DNA from: Typhlomys cinereus
Taxonomy: Eukaryota > Chordata > Mammalia > Rodentia > Platacanthomyidae
Direction: 5' to 3'
Length of the DNA: 64,000 nt
Assembly: GCA_023101885.1 (NCBI GenBank)
Contig: JALPQD010000027.1
Location: 2,485,967 to 2,549,966 of the forward strand
Shown piece by piece: positions 21,810 through 32,534 of the stretch. Within the stretch, counting starts at the first letter, position 1. Every line of letters begins with the position of its first letter. Position numbers and translations under genes: made by a program. The notes below the pieces were generated by a model. It did not search any database. It was given only the letters and a program-made list of their open reading frames with translations, and had not been told where the DNA came from.

Positions 21810-22150
21810 TGTAGCAGTTATTTTTCTCTGTTGATATAAGACACCTCTCAGTCAATCAATTAAAGGGTAGAAAAGGGAAATTTATTCAACCTATGTTTTC
21901 AGAGGGGAGATGCAGTCCATTATGGTGGAAAAGACATGGATGACTGCCAATGCTGCCATCATGGAAGCAGAGAACTACTGCTTGCATGCTCAAGAACAGA
22001 CTCACTCAAGCAGAGCCAGGCTAGCTGTCTATGATTGCCTTCTTCCAGGCTCCAACTCCAAAAGTTGCCATGGCTTCACAAATATTGGCAGCAGCTAGGG
22101 ATTCAAATACATGAGCTTTTGGCAGGCAATTCACATTTCCAACTGTCATC
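21810..22150 (-). mobile_element. MaLR-like LTR (older family), second copy
   Basis: Starts TGTAGCAGTTATTTTTCTC. 'gggaaatttattcaacctatg' and 'cagaggggagatgcagtccattatggtgg' match the LTRs at 18,063 and 19,958. Minus orientation. The right end is not sharply defined. Confidence 0.6.
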
Positions 22151-22154
22151 AATC

Positions 22155-22588
22155 ATCAATCTCAAGGTATCAGCTTCCACAGAGGCTAGCTCATTGGGAG
22201 ATATCTAAGAGAGCAATAACCAAGACAATGAATTCCAAGATTGATTACAAATATATTCAAACAGCTCCAAGAGAACATAGATTAAATACTTGAACAAATG
22301 TGAAGAAGAGCACAACTAACTCAGGAGGAAAAAACAAGAAAACACAAACAAACAAGACATAATTAGAAAGTACAGAACCTGTAAACAGATCCAGAAACAC
22401 TGAATAAAACCCAAAATGATCTTTAAACAAACATGGAAACACTGAAAAAAGCCCAGACAAAAGTAACACTGGAACTAAAAACTTCAAACAGTGCGCTAAG
22501 AAATTCAATAGAGCAAAAAATAAAATTGATCATGTAGAAGACAGAGTCTTAGAACTAGAAGATAGGAGAGGTTGAAAAGTGACTATGA
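22155..22588 (+). pseudogene. L1 ORF1 remnant (old L1, copy A)
   Basis: A-rich sense-strand sequence. One frame near 22,492-22,578 reads KFNRAKNKIDHVEDRVLELE, the heptad-rich coiled coil typical of the L1 ORF1 RNA-binding protein. Other frames and stops break it. The element resumes after an insert at 23,627. Confidence 0.65.
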
Positions 22589-22639
22589 AAGAGGGAAGGA
22601 CAAAAAAAAAAGAGAAAGAGAAAGATATTCATACCATGG

Positions 22640-22750
22640 TTCTTTCAGAAGTTAGTTCTCTCTTTCCACCATGTGAGCTTCCAGGAATTGAATGCAGGTC
22701 ACCAGATTTATGAGCGGGTACCTTACCTGCTAAACTATCTTGCTGGCCCA
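22640..22750 (-). repeat. B3-like SINE, minus strand
   Basis: 'gttctctctttccaccatgtgagcttccagg' and 'ctgctaaactatcttgctggccc' are the complement of a rodent B3-type head and body. Confidence 0.75.
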
Positions 22751-23382
22751 CAAACACTTTTTAGGACATAGAAGCATTGAAAGTGTAAATGGGTAAATGA
22801 CAAAAGAAAAAAAATTGAACCACATGAAAATGAGATGAATCCTCTTTCAGAATACTCTGCTTATCATCCATCCCTTTATTCATTCACTCGCTCATTTTGT
22901 TTAGCATTACCTGGAGTAGGCAACGTTGTAGGTGTCAGAAATATAGGGGTCAGCCCACACTCTGTGAGGGAGATGATAAATAAGTACAGAAATAAAAACA
23001 AATGTTGTATGTGTTTGAATACAAATTTTTCTGTTTTTATTTTTTAAATTTTTCTAGTTTTTTAAAATTATTTTTCTATTTTTACAAGCATATTGAGTTC
23101 TCATCCCTACTTCCCTCCATCCCCCTTCCCTTGAATACAAATTTTTAAGACTTGATAAATTCTTTGGAGAGAAGAAGAGTGCTGGTGTAAAATTTTATTT
23201 ATTTTATTTTTTTAGGGAAAGCATAGAAAGCATCATTATGAAAGTGCCATTTGAGCACAATCCTTAAAAAGGACACAAGGGAACATCTTAGCCAGGGAAC
23301 ATCTTAGCCAGGAAAGAGAATCTAAACAGCTGAGATGCCAAGTATGTTGGTACTGTTCAAGATGCAGTAGAGAGGGTCTGGC

Positions 23383-23530
23383 CAGTGAGATAGCTCAATT
23401 GTAAGGTATCTGCTCACACACCTGGTGACCTGGGTTTAAATGGTGGAAGAAGAAAACTGACTTCTGAAAGTTGTCGTCTGATGTCTGTGTGCTATGATAT
23501 GCATCCTCTGTCTCTCTGTCTCACTCTCTC
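23383..23530 (+). repeat. B3-like SINE, plus strand
   Basis: 'ggccagtgagatagctcaattg', 'cacctggtgacctgggttt', 'gtggaagaagaaaactgac', 'aaagttgtcgtctgatgtctg' follows the rodent B3 order. It ends in a CT-rich tail. Confidence 0.75.
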
Positions 23531-23626
23531 TCTCTTTTTTAAGTAATTAAATAAAATATTAAAAGAAAAAAATGGGCAACATGGATTTAATCCCTGGAAG
23601 CTCACATGGTAGGAGAAAAAAAAAAA

Positions 23627-24331
23627 GAAAAGTGACTATGACTACAGAGAATATTGGAAGGAATATGTAAGATGGAAGAACAGGAAAAACACATCAGAGA
23701 GGCTAAAAGGAATAAATAATGCCAACACAAAAGCTGAATGAGGGACTAAAAAATGCAAACCTATCAAGATCACCAAGATGTCAAGAACCATTAAACACCT
23801 GTCAATAATAGCTTTAAATATCGATGGGCTAAATTCTCAATTAAGAGACATAAGCTTATATCATGGACCAAATATCACAATCCATCAATTTTCTACCTCC
23901 AAGAAATACCTCTCACCATGAAAGATATACACTTTCCCAGGGTGAAAGGACAATCAAGGTTACTCCAAGAAAATGGAAAGAGAAAACAAACAGAAGTGGC
24001 CATCCTAATATTAGACAAAATAGATTTCAAACTAAAACAAGTGAATGGATACTACCTCTTATTTGAGAGAAGATTCCATCAGTAGAATCTTACAATTTTA
24101 AATATGTATGCACCAAACACAGGAGTGCCTAAATTCAGATTTCAAACTAAAACAAGTGAATGGATACTACCTCTTAGTTGAGAGAAGATTCCATCAGTAG
24201 GATCTTACAATTTTTAACATGTATGCACCCAACACAGGAGCACCCAAATTCATCAAATAAATACTACAGGAGGTGAAACAACTAATCAACCCAAACATAG
24301 TGATAGTAGGAGACTTCAACACCACACTCAC
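23627..24331 (+). pseudogene. L1 ORF1 end and ORF2 endonuclease start (old L1, copy A)
   Basis: After an ORF1-like tail, the sequence near 23,805-23,842 reads like the ORF2 opening (..LNIDGLNSQ..). 'gtgatagtaggagacttcaac' near 24,299 encodes the endonuclease GDFN-type motif (VIVGDFNT). Frames are broken by stops. A diverged internal direct repeat of about 90 bp lies at 24,021-24,122 and 24,138-24,238. The frame is cut at 24,321-24,331 by insertion of another L1. Confidence 0.75.
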
Positions 24332-25287
24332 GAGGTCCTGCCAGAAACAAGGAGAAAGGGGATTATGCTACAGCAGAAAAAATAGGCCACCTTCAAGTAC
24401 TGCAAGTAAGTAATGAGATATCTGGTTAAGCTCACAGACTTTCCTTCCTGGTCACTTGCAACTGATGGGGTTTAATCTCACCAGACAGGGAGGGCATACG
24501 ATCTGGCAGATAGAAGGTAACCATCCTGCAAATGGAAGACTGACCCCTTCCCTCACAGCAGTCTCCTACTCTTATTCCATCTACCTTTGAATCTACTCTT
24601 ATAATAAAACTCTATTTTAACAGACTTATCTCTGGCTAGGAGGTGACATCCAACACCCATCAGGATGGAGCCAAGGACGGTGCAGGAACAGCAAAATTGG
24701 AAGAAAAAAACCAAACAAACAAACCATAATTCAGAACATCAGAGACCCTACATTAATCACCAGGAACCAGGACAGCCTGATTTCTCCCCATCCCAAAGCT
24801 CAGGAAAATTTGCAGAAGAGGGGGTGGTAAGATTATAAGAGCCTAAAGATGGGGAGGAGCAACAAGTTAGGGGCAAAGTAATCATAATAGGACTTTGCAT
24901 GACCTGTACAATGACCAACATATCATTGACCCCCCCCCCAAAGGCTAGCATGGATCACAGGCACTAGGATCCTTAGAGACAAGGGATTAACAGCACAGTA
25001 GTGTTCTTATACTACAGGGGAACACAAGAAAGAGCTCTAGGCAATGCTACTGAGTCCTTATACCTTATCAGAGAGGGACCCAGAGGAACGTTTGACATAC
25101 ACACTAAAGGAAGTGGGGGAAGGGGGCACTGGGAGAAAAGGAGGGAGGGGGGAAAGGAAAGGAAAAAGGGGAGAAGGAGCAAGAGGATCGGGGAGGGGCA
25201 GAGGGAGGGAGGGGCATGGGGTACATATCAAGTTTGTATGAGTGGAAAAAATAAAATTAAAAATTAAAAATTAAAAAATTAAAAAAT
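24332..25287 (+). mobile_element. L1 3' UTR inserted in the endonuclease part of copy A
   Basis: Collinear with 55,890-56,835, which follows an ORF2 end, so it is the 3' UTR of the younger L1 subfamily. It includes a G-rich tract (about 25,110-25,215), 'agtttgtatgagtgg', an AATAAA and an A-rich tail. Flanks ACCACACTCAC (24,321-24,331) and ACCCTACTCAC (25,288-25,298) form a diverged target duplication. Open frames at 25,001-25,267 are G-rich tract translations. Confidence 0.85.
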
Positions 25288-25683
25288 ACCCTACTCACAC
25301 CACTGGACAGGTCAACAAGTCAAAAACTAAGCAGAGACCCATCAGAGTTAAATAATACCCTAAACTAAATGGACTTTACAGATATCTACAGAACATTTCA
25401 TTCAGACACTAAAGAACACATTCTTCTCAGCAACCTATGGAACCTTCTCAAAAATGGACCATATGCTAGGATACAAATCAAGCTTCCATATATGCAGAAA
25501 ATTAAAATCATTCCCCATATACTATTTGACCATCATGAATAAAGATAGACATCCATAACAAAGGAAACAACAGAAACCATACAAACTCATGGAAATTAAA
25601 TAACACATTTTTGAATAAGGAATGGGTGAAAGAAGAAATAAAACAAGAAATTTTAAAAATTCCTGGAAGCCAAGAAAAATAAA

Positions 25684-25949
25684 GACACATACAACTTGCC
25701 GAAATTTGCTCAAGCTGAAATAGATACTTTAAACAGACCAATAAAAAGTGATAAAATTAGAACTGTAATTACAAATCTTCCAACCAAAAAAAAAAAAAGT
25801 CCAGGATAGGATGGACAGGATGTACTCAGTGTTGAATCCTACCAGATCTTCATAGATGAACTAATAACACTATTCCTCAAATAATCCATAAAAAAGAAGG
25901 AATACTCCTAAATTCTTTCTACAAAGCCAATATTACTCTGATTCTGAAC
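25684..25949 (+). repeat. Duplicated ORF2 segment, upstream copy
   Basis: Nearly identical to 26,376-26,638 (from 'acacatacaacttgccgaaatttgc' to 'attactctgattctgaact'). In L1 ORF2 this segment belongs downstream of the block at 25,950-26,340, so this upstream copy is the misplaced one. Confidence 0.85.
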
Positions 25950-26375
25950 TACCAAAATCTTTGGGACATGTTGAAAGCAATCCTAAGAGGAAAACTTATA
26001 GTATTAGATGCCTACATCAAAAAAGGAAAGAGCCTAAATAAATGAATTAATATTACAACTTTAGAAAAATAGGAACAAACCAATTCTAAAAGTAGAATGA
26101 AGGAAATCAATGAATCAGCTCTGATAAAGAAAACACACACACACACACACACAGAAAAAGAAATTAAGAGCTGGTTCTATGAAAAGCTACACAAGATTGG
26201 TGAACCCTTAGCCACACTAACCAAAAGAAGCAAGAACACTCAAATCAACAAAATCAGAATTGAAAAGGAGAAAATCACAACAGTAAAGAAAAATCCAGAA
26301 AATCATAAGGACATACTTTTAAAATTTATATTCCTTTAAATTGGATAATCTCAAGGGAATGGATGAATTCTAAAA

Positions 26376-26638
26376 CACATACAACTTGCCGAAATTTGCT
26401 CAAGCTGAAATAGATACTTTAAACAGACCAATAACAAGAGATAAAATTAGAACAGTAATTACAAATCTTCCAACAAAAAAAAAAAGTCCAGGATAGGATG
26501 GACAGGATGTATTCAGTGTTGAATCCTACCAGATCTTCATAGATGAACTAATAACACTATTCCTCAAATAATTCCATAAAGAAGAAGGAATACTCCTAAA
26601 TTCTTTCTACAAAGCCAATATTACTCTGATTCTGAACT
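26376..26638 (+). repeat. Duplicated ORF2 segment, downstream copy
   Basis: Second copy of the 25,684-25,949 segment, in the order expected for L1 ORF2: it is followed by the 'ENYRPTSLM'-type block near 26,660. Confidence 0.85.
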
Positions 26639-28388
26639 CAAACAAAGACACATCAAAGAAAGAAAACTATAGACCAACATCATTAATGAACACAGATGCA
26701 AAATTCCTCAATAAAATACTTGTAAATTGAATCAAAAAACATATCCAAAGATCATACATCATGATCAAGTCAGGTTTGATCCAGGAATGCAAGTATGGTT
26801 TAACATATGTAAATCAATAAAAGTGATTCATCATATTAACAGACAAAAAAAATCAGATGATCCTCTAAAAGATGCAAAAAGACCTTTAACAAAATTCAAC
26901 GTCTTTTCATGATTAAAAAAAAACTTTAAAGAAAAAAAATGAATGAAAGGGACATATCGCAACATAATAAAGGCTATGTATGACAAACCTAAGGCAAGCA
27001 TTATTCTAAATGGAGAAAAACTTGAAGCATTCCCATTTATATCAGGAATGAGACAAGGCTATCTACTGTCACCACTCTTGTTCGATATTGTGCTTGAAGT
27101 CCTAGCCAGAGGAATAAGGCAAGAGAGGGAAATAAGAGGGATATGAATAGGAAAAGAAGTTAAAATATACCTATCAGCACATGATATGATTCTATACTTG
27201 AGAGAACTATATTATTCCACTAAGAAACTGTTCAAATTAATAAACACTTTCAGTAAAGTGGGAGACTACAAAGTCAACATACAAAAATCAGTAGCCTTCT
27301 TATATTTAAAGACAAGAAGTTGAGAAAAAAAATGAGGGAATTTATCCTATTCATTATAGCCTCAGAGAAACTAAAGTACCTTGGAACTGACATAACCAAG
27401 GAATTAAAAGAGCTATATAATGACTACAAAATACTGCTGAAAGAAATTGAAGAGAATACTAGAAAGTGGAAAGGTAGGATTATTGGTAGGATTAATACTG
27501 TGAAAATGGCCATATTACTAAAGGCTATATACAATTTCAATGTAATTTCAATAAAAACCTCAATGCAATTCTTCACAGAACTGGAAAAAACAACCACAAA
27601 ATTCATATGGAAGAACAGAAGACCCAGATTAGCCAAAAAAATCTTGAGCAACAAAAACATTGCTGAAAGTATCACTATCCCACATATCACACTATGCTGC
27701 TGAGCTATAAGAATAAAAACAGCATAGAACTGGCACAAAAACAGATACATTGGCCAATGGATTAGAACGAGAACCCAAATATAAGTTCCCACACATACGG
27801 CCACTTGATTTTTGACAAAGGTGCCAACCAAACCCTAGGGAAAGAATAGCATCTTTAACAAGTGGTACTGGAGAAATTGGACATCTATATGTAGAAGAAT
27901 GAAAATTGACCATTGCCTCTCCCCTTGCACAAAAATCAACTCCAAATGGATCAGAGACATCAGTGTTAAACCCCAAACCCTGAAACTGTTAGAAAAAAGA
28001 ATAAGGAGTACACTTGAATTGATAGGCCCACGTAAAGATTTTGTAAACAGAATCCCAAATGCCCAAGAACTAAGACAATAATCAACAAGTGGGACTTCAT
28101 TAATTAAAAAGTTTCTTTTCTGTAAAAGAAACTATTAGTTGTGCAAAAAGAAAACCCACAGAATGGGAGAAAATATTTGCTAATTATGAATCTGACAAAG
28201 TATACAAAGAAAGAACAGAAAAAAATAAACAACAAGAAAACAAAACAGCCCAATTAAAAAATGGGCCCTAGAACTAAACAGGGACTTCACACAAAAAGAA
28301 CCTGAATTGCCAAACAAACATCTTAAACGATGTTCAACTTCCCTGGTCATCAGAGAAGTGCAAATTAAAACTACCACGGGATACCATC

Positions 28389-28812
28389 TGTTGCAGTCAG
28401 CCTGTATGGTTGCTGATAAATGACCATCACACAGCATAAGGGAACAAGGAGTTTACTTTCTTATGACAGTCTAGTTACAGTTCTCAGTCCAGCTTGATGG
28501 GAGAGCACGCACCAACACCAGGGCCGAGGGAATTGGCCGCATCATCACTGCATAATGGCTGAGAGATGGACAACCCTTACTTGCCAGACCAGCATGTCTG
28601 GCCAAGTATACAGAAGGATGCCAACTCTTTCAACTAGCTCTCTGTGATTTATCCAGGGCCTAATCCCACCCACCATGGGCTGGGTCTTTCCCATCAGCTA
28701 GACAATGTCCTTCAGCTTTGCTCTGGGCTTAACTCAACCATCAACTCTCTACAACTGTGCCCAGAGCTCAAATCCTCAACAGTCAAGTTGACACCTATGC
28801 TTAACTGTGACA
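28389..28812 (-). mobile_element. MaLR provirus 1, 3' LTR
   Basis: 424 bp, TGTTGCAG...TGTGACA on the + strand, minus orientation. The left flank CCATC (28,384-28,388) matches the right flank of the provirus exactly. On the minus strand the LTR is preceded by a purine tract (complement of 'ctctactccttgt'). Confidence 0.92.
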
Positions 28813-29875
28813 CTCTACTCCTTGTCAACTTGACACAAAAACAATAGCACTTTTAAACTGTAACCTTTCCTTGTCCCCACAGATGTTAAAAAATATAAAT
28901 ACATTCCATGGGCAAATCCAAAATGTTCTCATTAAAACTTCAGCTTCAACATTTTAAAAGTTCAAAGTTTAACTTTAAAAAGGCATTAAATCAGAATAAG
29001 TTAAATACTTTAAAGCAAATAAAACATTAAAACAGAAGGATCTTGATACAATAAGAAAACATTTAAGTTAAGATCAAAGTCCAGCAAATTACTGCATCCT
29101 GCACTTCAACGTCCATCTTCTGTTGCTCATCATGTAATCACAGTGGCTCAAGGATTTCAGGAATTCCCAGTCCTTATTTGCAGCTCGAAGGTATAAAAGC
29201 AGACTTCTTTGAACCAGGCTGAATTCCACTTGCATTTGTCCTCAGCAGCAGTCCCACAGTTCTGGCATCTCAAACACCATTCTGGGTTCTCCTCTGCAGC
29301 TTTAAGCTTCACCATCTCTCACAGAAACGCTACGCCTGCCACTTGGTGCCAAGTTTTTCCTGCTTTCCATGAACTCTTCAAACTGTTCACCAAAAGCAGT
29401 ACCACCTGGGGGATGCTGCCAGACTCTGAAGCGAGTTTAAAATGTAGTTTAGTCCACTGGAGCTACAGCTGTACCAACTTTAACATGCTGATGCTGGAAA
29501 AGCCTCTTTTAGGCAGCCAAACATCCAAAGGGCAAGAAATGGCTTTACTCATTTCTCCAACAGCAACAGATATTCTGCTGCCTGCCCTTTGCACATCCAA
29601 ATCTTTAAGGCTGCCAACACAGCTCTCCTGTCAAGCAAACCAGTCCATTGTCTTTAAATTCAGTTTTACCAAAGTCCTTGTTCACCTCATCACAAATTGT
29701 GTCCAAACTATCTCTCTCAGCAACTGGCCCACTAAACTCTGAAGAACGGTATTTGTAAATCCACAAAGTGAAAATTCTCAAGCATTTCCAACTTTGTCCA
29801 GCAGAACCATTCAAAAGCCACAAAATCTACATAGTCAGATTTATCAGCAACACCCCACTTCTGGGTACTAAATTC
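28813..29875 (-). mobile_element. MaLR provirus 1, non-coding interior
   Basis: About 1.06 kb. At its right end the minus strand reads 'tagtacccagaagtgggg' next to the 5' LTR, close to the leucine-tRNA primer site TGGTACCAGAAGTGGGG known for ERVL/MaLR elements. The interior has no gag- or pol-like frame; the 177-codon + strand frame at 29,209-29,742 is antisense and featureless. The sequence is shared with 41,952-43,161. The element must have depended on proteins from an ERVL relative. Confidence 0.88.
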
Positions 29876-30299
29876 TGTTGCAGTCAGCCTGCATGGTTGC
29901 TGATAAATGACCATCACACAGCTTAAGGGAGTAAGGAGTTTACTTTCTTAGGACAGTGTTGTTACAGTTCTCAGTCCAGTTTGATAGGAGAGCATGCACC
30001 AACACCAGGGCCAAGGGAACCGGCCACATCATCACTGCATAACAGCTGAGAGATAGACAGTCCTTACTTGCCAGACCAGCATGTCTGGCCAAATATATAG
30101 AAGGATGCCAACTCTCTCAACCAGCGCTCTTTGATTTATCCAGGGCCTAATCCCACTCACCATGGGCTGGGTCTTTCCCATTAGCTAGACAATGTCCTTC
30201 AGGTTTGCTCTGGGCTTAACCATCAACTCTCTACAACTGTGCCCAGAGCTCAAACCCTCAACAGTCAAGTTGACACCTGTGCTTAAATTAACTATGATA
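29876..30299 (-). mobile_element. MaLR provirus 1, 5' LTR
   Basis: 424 bp, collinear with 28,389-28,812 with scattered differences. It ends at TATGATA, next to CCATC at 30,300-30,304, the exact 5-bp target duplication of the provirus. Confidence 0.92.
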
Positions 30300-31275
30300 C
30301 CATCTTACCCCAGTCAGAATGGCTAAAATCAAGAACACAAACAACAGAGAATGCTGGCAAAGATGTGGAGAAATTTCTGGTGGGAGTGTAAACTAATACA
30401 GCCACTTTGGAGATAAGTGTAGTGGTTATTCCAGAAGTTAAAAATGGAATTACCATGTGACTCAGTTATAACACCTCTAGGAATATTCCTAAAGGATTCT
30501 GGATCTTATTATAAAGACACCTGTTTGTCCATGTTCATTGCAGCTTTATTTACAATGGGGAGAAATTAGAATCAGACAACATGCCCATGAACAGAGAAAT
30601 GAGTAATGAAAACATGCTACATATACACAATGGAATGTTATTCAAGAAGGATGAGATTATGGAATGTCTTCGTAAATGGATGGAAATGGAAAATGCAATA
30701 TTAAGTGAGGTTCCTCAAACACAGAAAGACAAATGCTGCATATTCTCTTTTATGCAGATCCTAGCATTGATCCCCTAAGCAAAGTATTTGGCTTTGAATT
30801 ACTGTAATAGTCAGAAAATTCAAAAGAAATTAATGAGTAGGAAAGCGGGAAAGGACAGTTAGGGTGAAACCTTTTGGTGGGGTGGGGAGATGTAGGACAC
30901 CACAGTAGATAGGGTGATGAGATGGAAAAAATACCTGGGGGACATGCAGTAATGAGATGTAGGAAGGACTGGGGGACTTAAAGAAAAAATCCTAAGATTA
31001 CAGGATTTAACCAGATAGGAACCTCCTCTGTTATTAATATGCCCAAAAGCATTTCTTTTAGAAAAAGAACAAGAATGAATAGTCTCTATGCAGAGGAGCA
31101 CACAGAGAGGAAACAGCAGAAAAAAGAAATGGCTTGAGTTGGTCCACTTGGAATCTAGTAACAATTGGAACTATACTAGAAATAGCAGGAATGTGACACT
31201 TGTGATAAGTTATTGGTCAGAGGTCTCAAAGTATCCACCCTAAAAAAGCAGTACAGGTTTTTGCCATTACCTTTG
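30300..31275 (+). pseudogene. L1 ORF2 C-terminal end and 3' UTR (copy A, resumed)
   Basis: The sequence continues exactly where 28,388 stopped. 'cagtcagaatggc', 'gaatgctggcaaagatgtgg' and 'ggtgggagtgtaaactaatacagcc' match the Cys-rich ORF2 end, as at 55,330-55,450. ORF2 ends near 30,780, followed by about 0.5 kb of degenerate 3' UTR up to the LTR at 31,281. Confidence 0.8.
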
Positions 31276-31280
31276 GTTGC

Positions 31281-31677
31281 TGTCACAGGCACAGGTATCA
31301 ACTTGAGAGTTAAGGTTTGAGCTCTGGGCACATTTGAAGAGAATTATTTGTTGAGTTAATCCAAGAGCAAACCTGAAGGAGATTATCTAGCTGACAGGGA
31401 AGACCCAGCCCATGGTGGGTGAGATTAGGCCCTGGTTGAGAGAGTTGGCATACTTGTATACACTTGGCCAGATATGCTAGTCTGGCAAATAAAGATTGTT
31501 CCTCTCTCAGCTGCTATGTGGTGATGGTGTAGCTAGTACCCTTGGCCCTGGTGTTGGTGTGAGCTCTCCTGTCAAGCTGGACTATGAATTGTAACTAGTC
31601 TATTTATAAGAAAATAAATCCCTTTTTCCCTTAAACTGATAGTGATTTTTCAGCAACCATGCAGGCAAACTTCAGCA
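31281..31677 (+). mobile_element. Solo LTR, younger MaLR family, plus orientation
   Basis: 397 bp, TGTCACAGG...CAGCA. Contains the family landmarks 'tttgagctctgggcacattt', 'gacccagcccatggtggg', 'cttggccagatatgctagtctggca' and the polyadenylation signal in 'gaaaataaatccc'. Flanks GTTGC (31,276-31,280) and ATTGC (31,678-31,682) agree at 4 of 5. Confidence 0.9.
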
Positions 31678-31740
31678 ATTGCTCTCCAAAAAACCGACAG
31701 TAAAACCATATTACTGAAGATGCAAAAAAATACCAACTGG

Positions 31741-32029
31741 GGGCTGGAGAGGTGGCTTAGGGGTTAAGCCTCTGCTTTGCAGGCAGAAAGTCCTGAGTTC
31801 GGATCCTAGACCCCCACGTATCACTGGGCAGAAGCGGGCGCAGCCTGTTTTTCTGGTCCTGATAGGGCCGAGCCTGTGAATACCCGGGCAGAGTTAACAT
31901 GGAGGAGGTGGAGGCGGTCCATGGTGGTTCCCGAATTCACACATGGTTCTACACACACACACACACACACACATACACATACACACATATGTGCACACAC
32001 ACAATTGAATAAATAATAAAAAAATATTT
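31741..32029 (+). repeat. B2-like SINE, young copy with exact target duplication
   Basis: Full-length copy: head GGGCTGGAGAGGTGGCTTAG (A-box region), B box GAGTTCGGATCC, a body ending in CA-rich sequence, and an A-rich tail. AAAAATACCAACTGG is duplicated exactly at 31,726-31,740 and 32,030-32,044. The exact 15-bp duplication and its similarity to 8,165 and 40,603 mark a recently active subfamily. Confidence 0.95.
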
Positions 32030-32044
32030 AAAAATACCAACTGG

Positions 32045-32530
32045 AACTCGTTCGGAGCATCTTCCTTGCTGGACTTCCTTTGGACACAGTACCAAAAATA
32101 TTGTAAAGCTAATTGGGGGAGAAAAATAATCAAAGGTTTCATCAACCAGTGTTCTGCAAATTACCACAAAGATCACTTTGGCAACAAGTGACTAACAGTA
32201 TAATAGTGGCATGAGTATTAAAGAGACAACCCACATCTCTCTGATGGGATTTAAAGCTGGTTTGTCAGAATGGAATACATTCTTGTTACTGATAACTAGA
32301 ATAAGAACCTATGGAAGGGAAGGAAACAGATCACAAGGTAAGAACAGATAATGAATGTTTAGCTAAGAAGACAGTACACCAAACTGCTTTGTAAATACCT
32401 GTTACTGTACCCATATATTGAAGAGCACTCAGCCTTCTTTAACAACATCTGATGTTTATTAATGAAGAGTATGACTTGCCAAAATGAAAAAAAAAGGGTC
32501 TGTGGACTACTTCTCCCTAAATAAAATATA
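32045..32530. other. Unrecognised non-coding sequence
   Basis: No gene or named repeat recognised. Confidence 0.4.
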
Positions 32531-32534
32531 TAAG

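Larger units (their letters stand above)
22589..23626. other. SINE-bearing insert between 15-bp direct repeats
   Basis: GAAAAGTGACTATGA at 22,574-22,588 recurs exactly at 23,627-23,641, bracketing this 1.04-kb stretch inside the L1. The insert holds a minus B3-like SINE, a plus B3-like SINE, and an ancient mammalian-like stretch near 22,860-22,990. It ends in poly(A) before the second repeat. Confidence 0.6.
25288..28388 (+). pseudogene. L1 ORF2 remnant: linker, reverse transcriptase, C-terminal part (copy A)
   Basis: Collinear with L1 ORF2. A broken linker lies at 25,300-26,340. Reverse-transcriptase blocks include [20 protein letters not shown] near 27,040-27,100. The catalytic FADD has become SAHD at 27,174-27,185, losing one catalytic aspartate. 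Downstream blocks 27,320-28,081 ([30 protein letters not shown]) continue to near the Cys-rich end. Many stops and shifts make it dead. It contains an internal ~265-bp duplication and is interrupted at 28,389 by a MaLR provirus; the reading resumes at 30,300. Confidence 0.88.

Noticed and set aside
22860..22990. Possible ancient mammalian repeat ('attcattcactcgctcattttgtttagcattacctggag')
   Set aside because: Similarity to common old mammalian repeats is suggestive, but too weak for me to name a family or ends.
29209..29742. 177-codon + strand frame
   Set aside because: Antisense to the interior of the MaLR provirus and without retroviral or cellular domain features.
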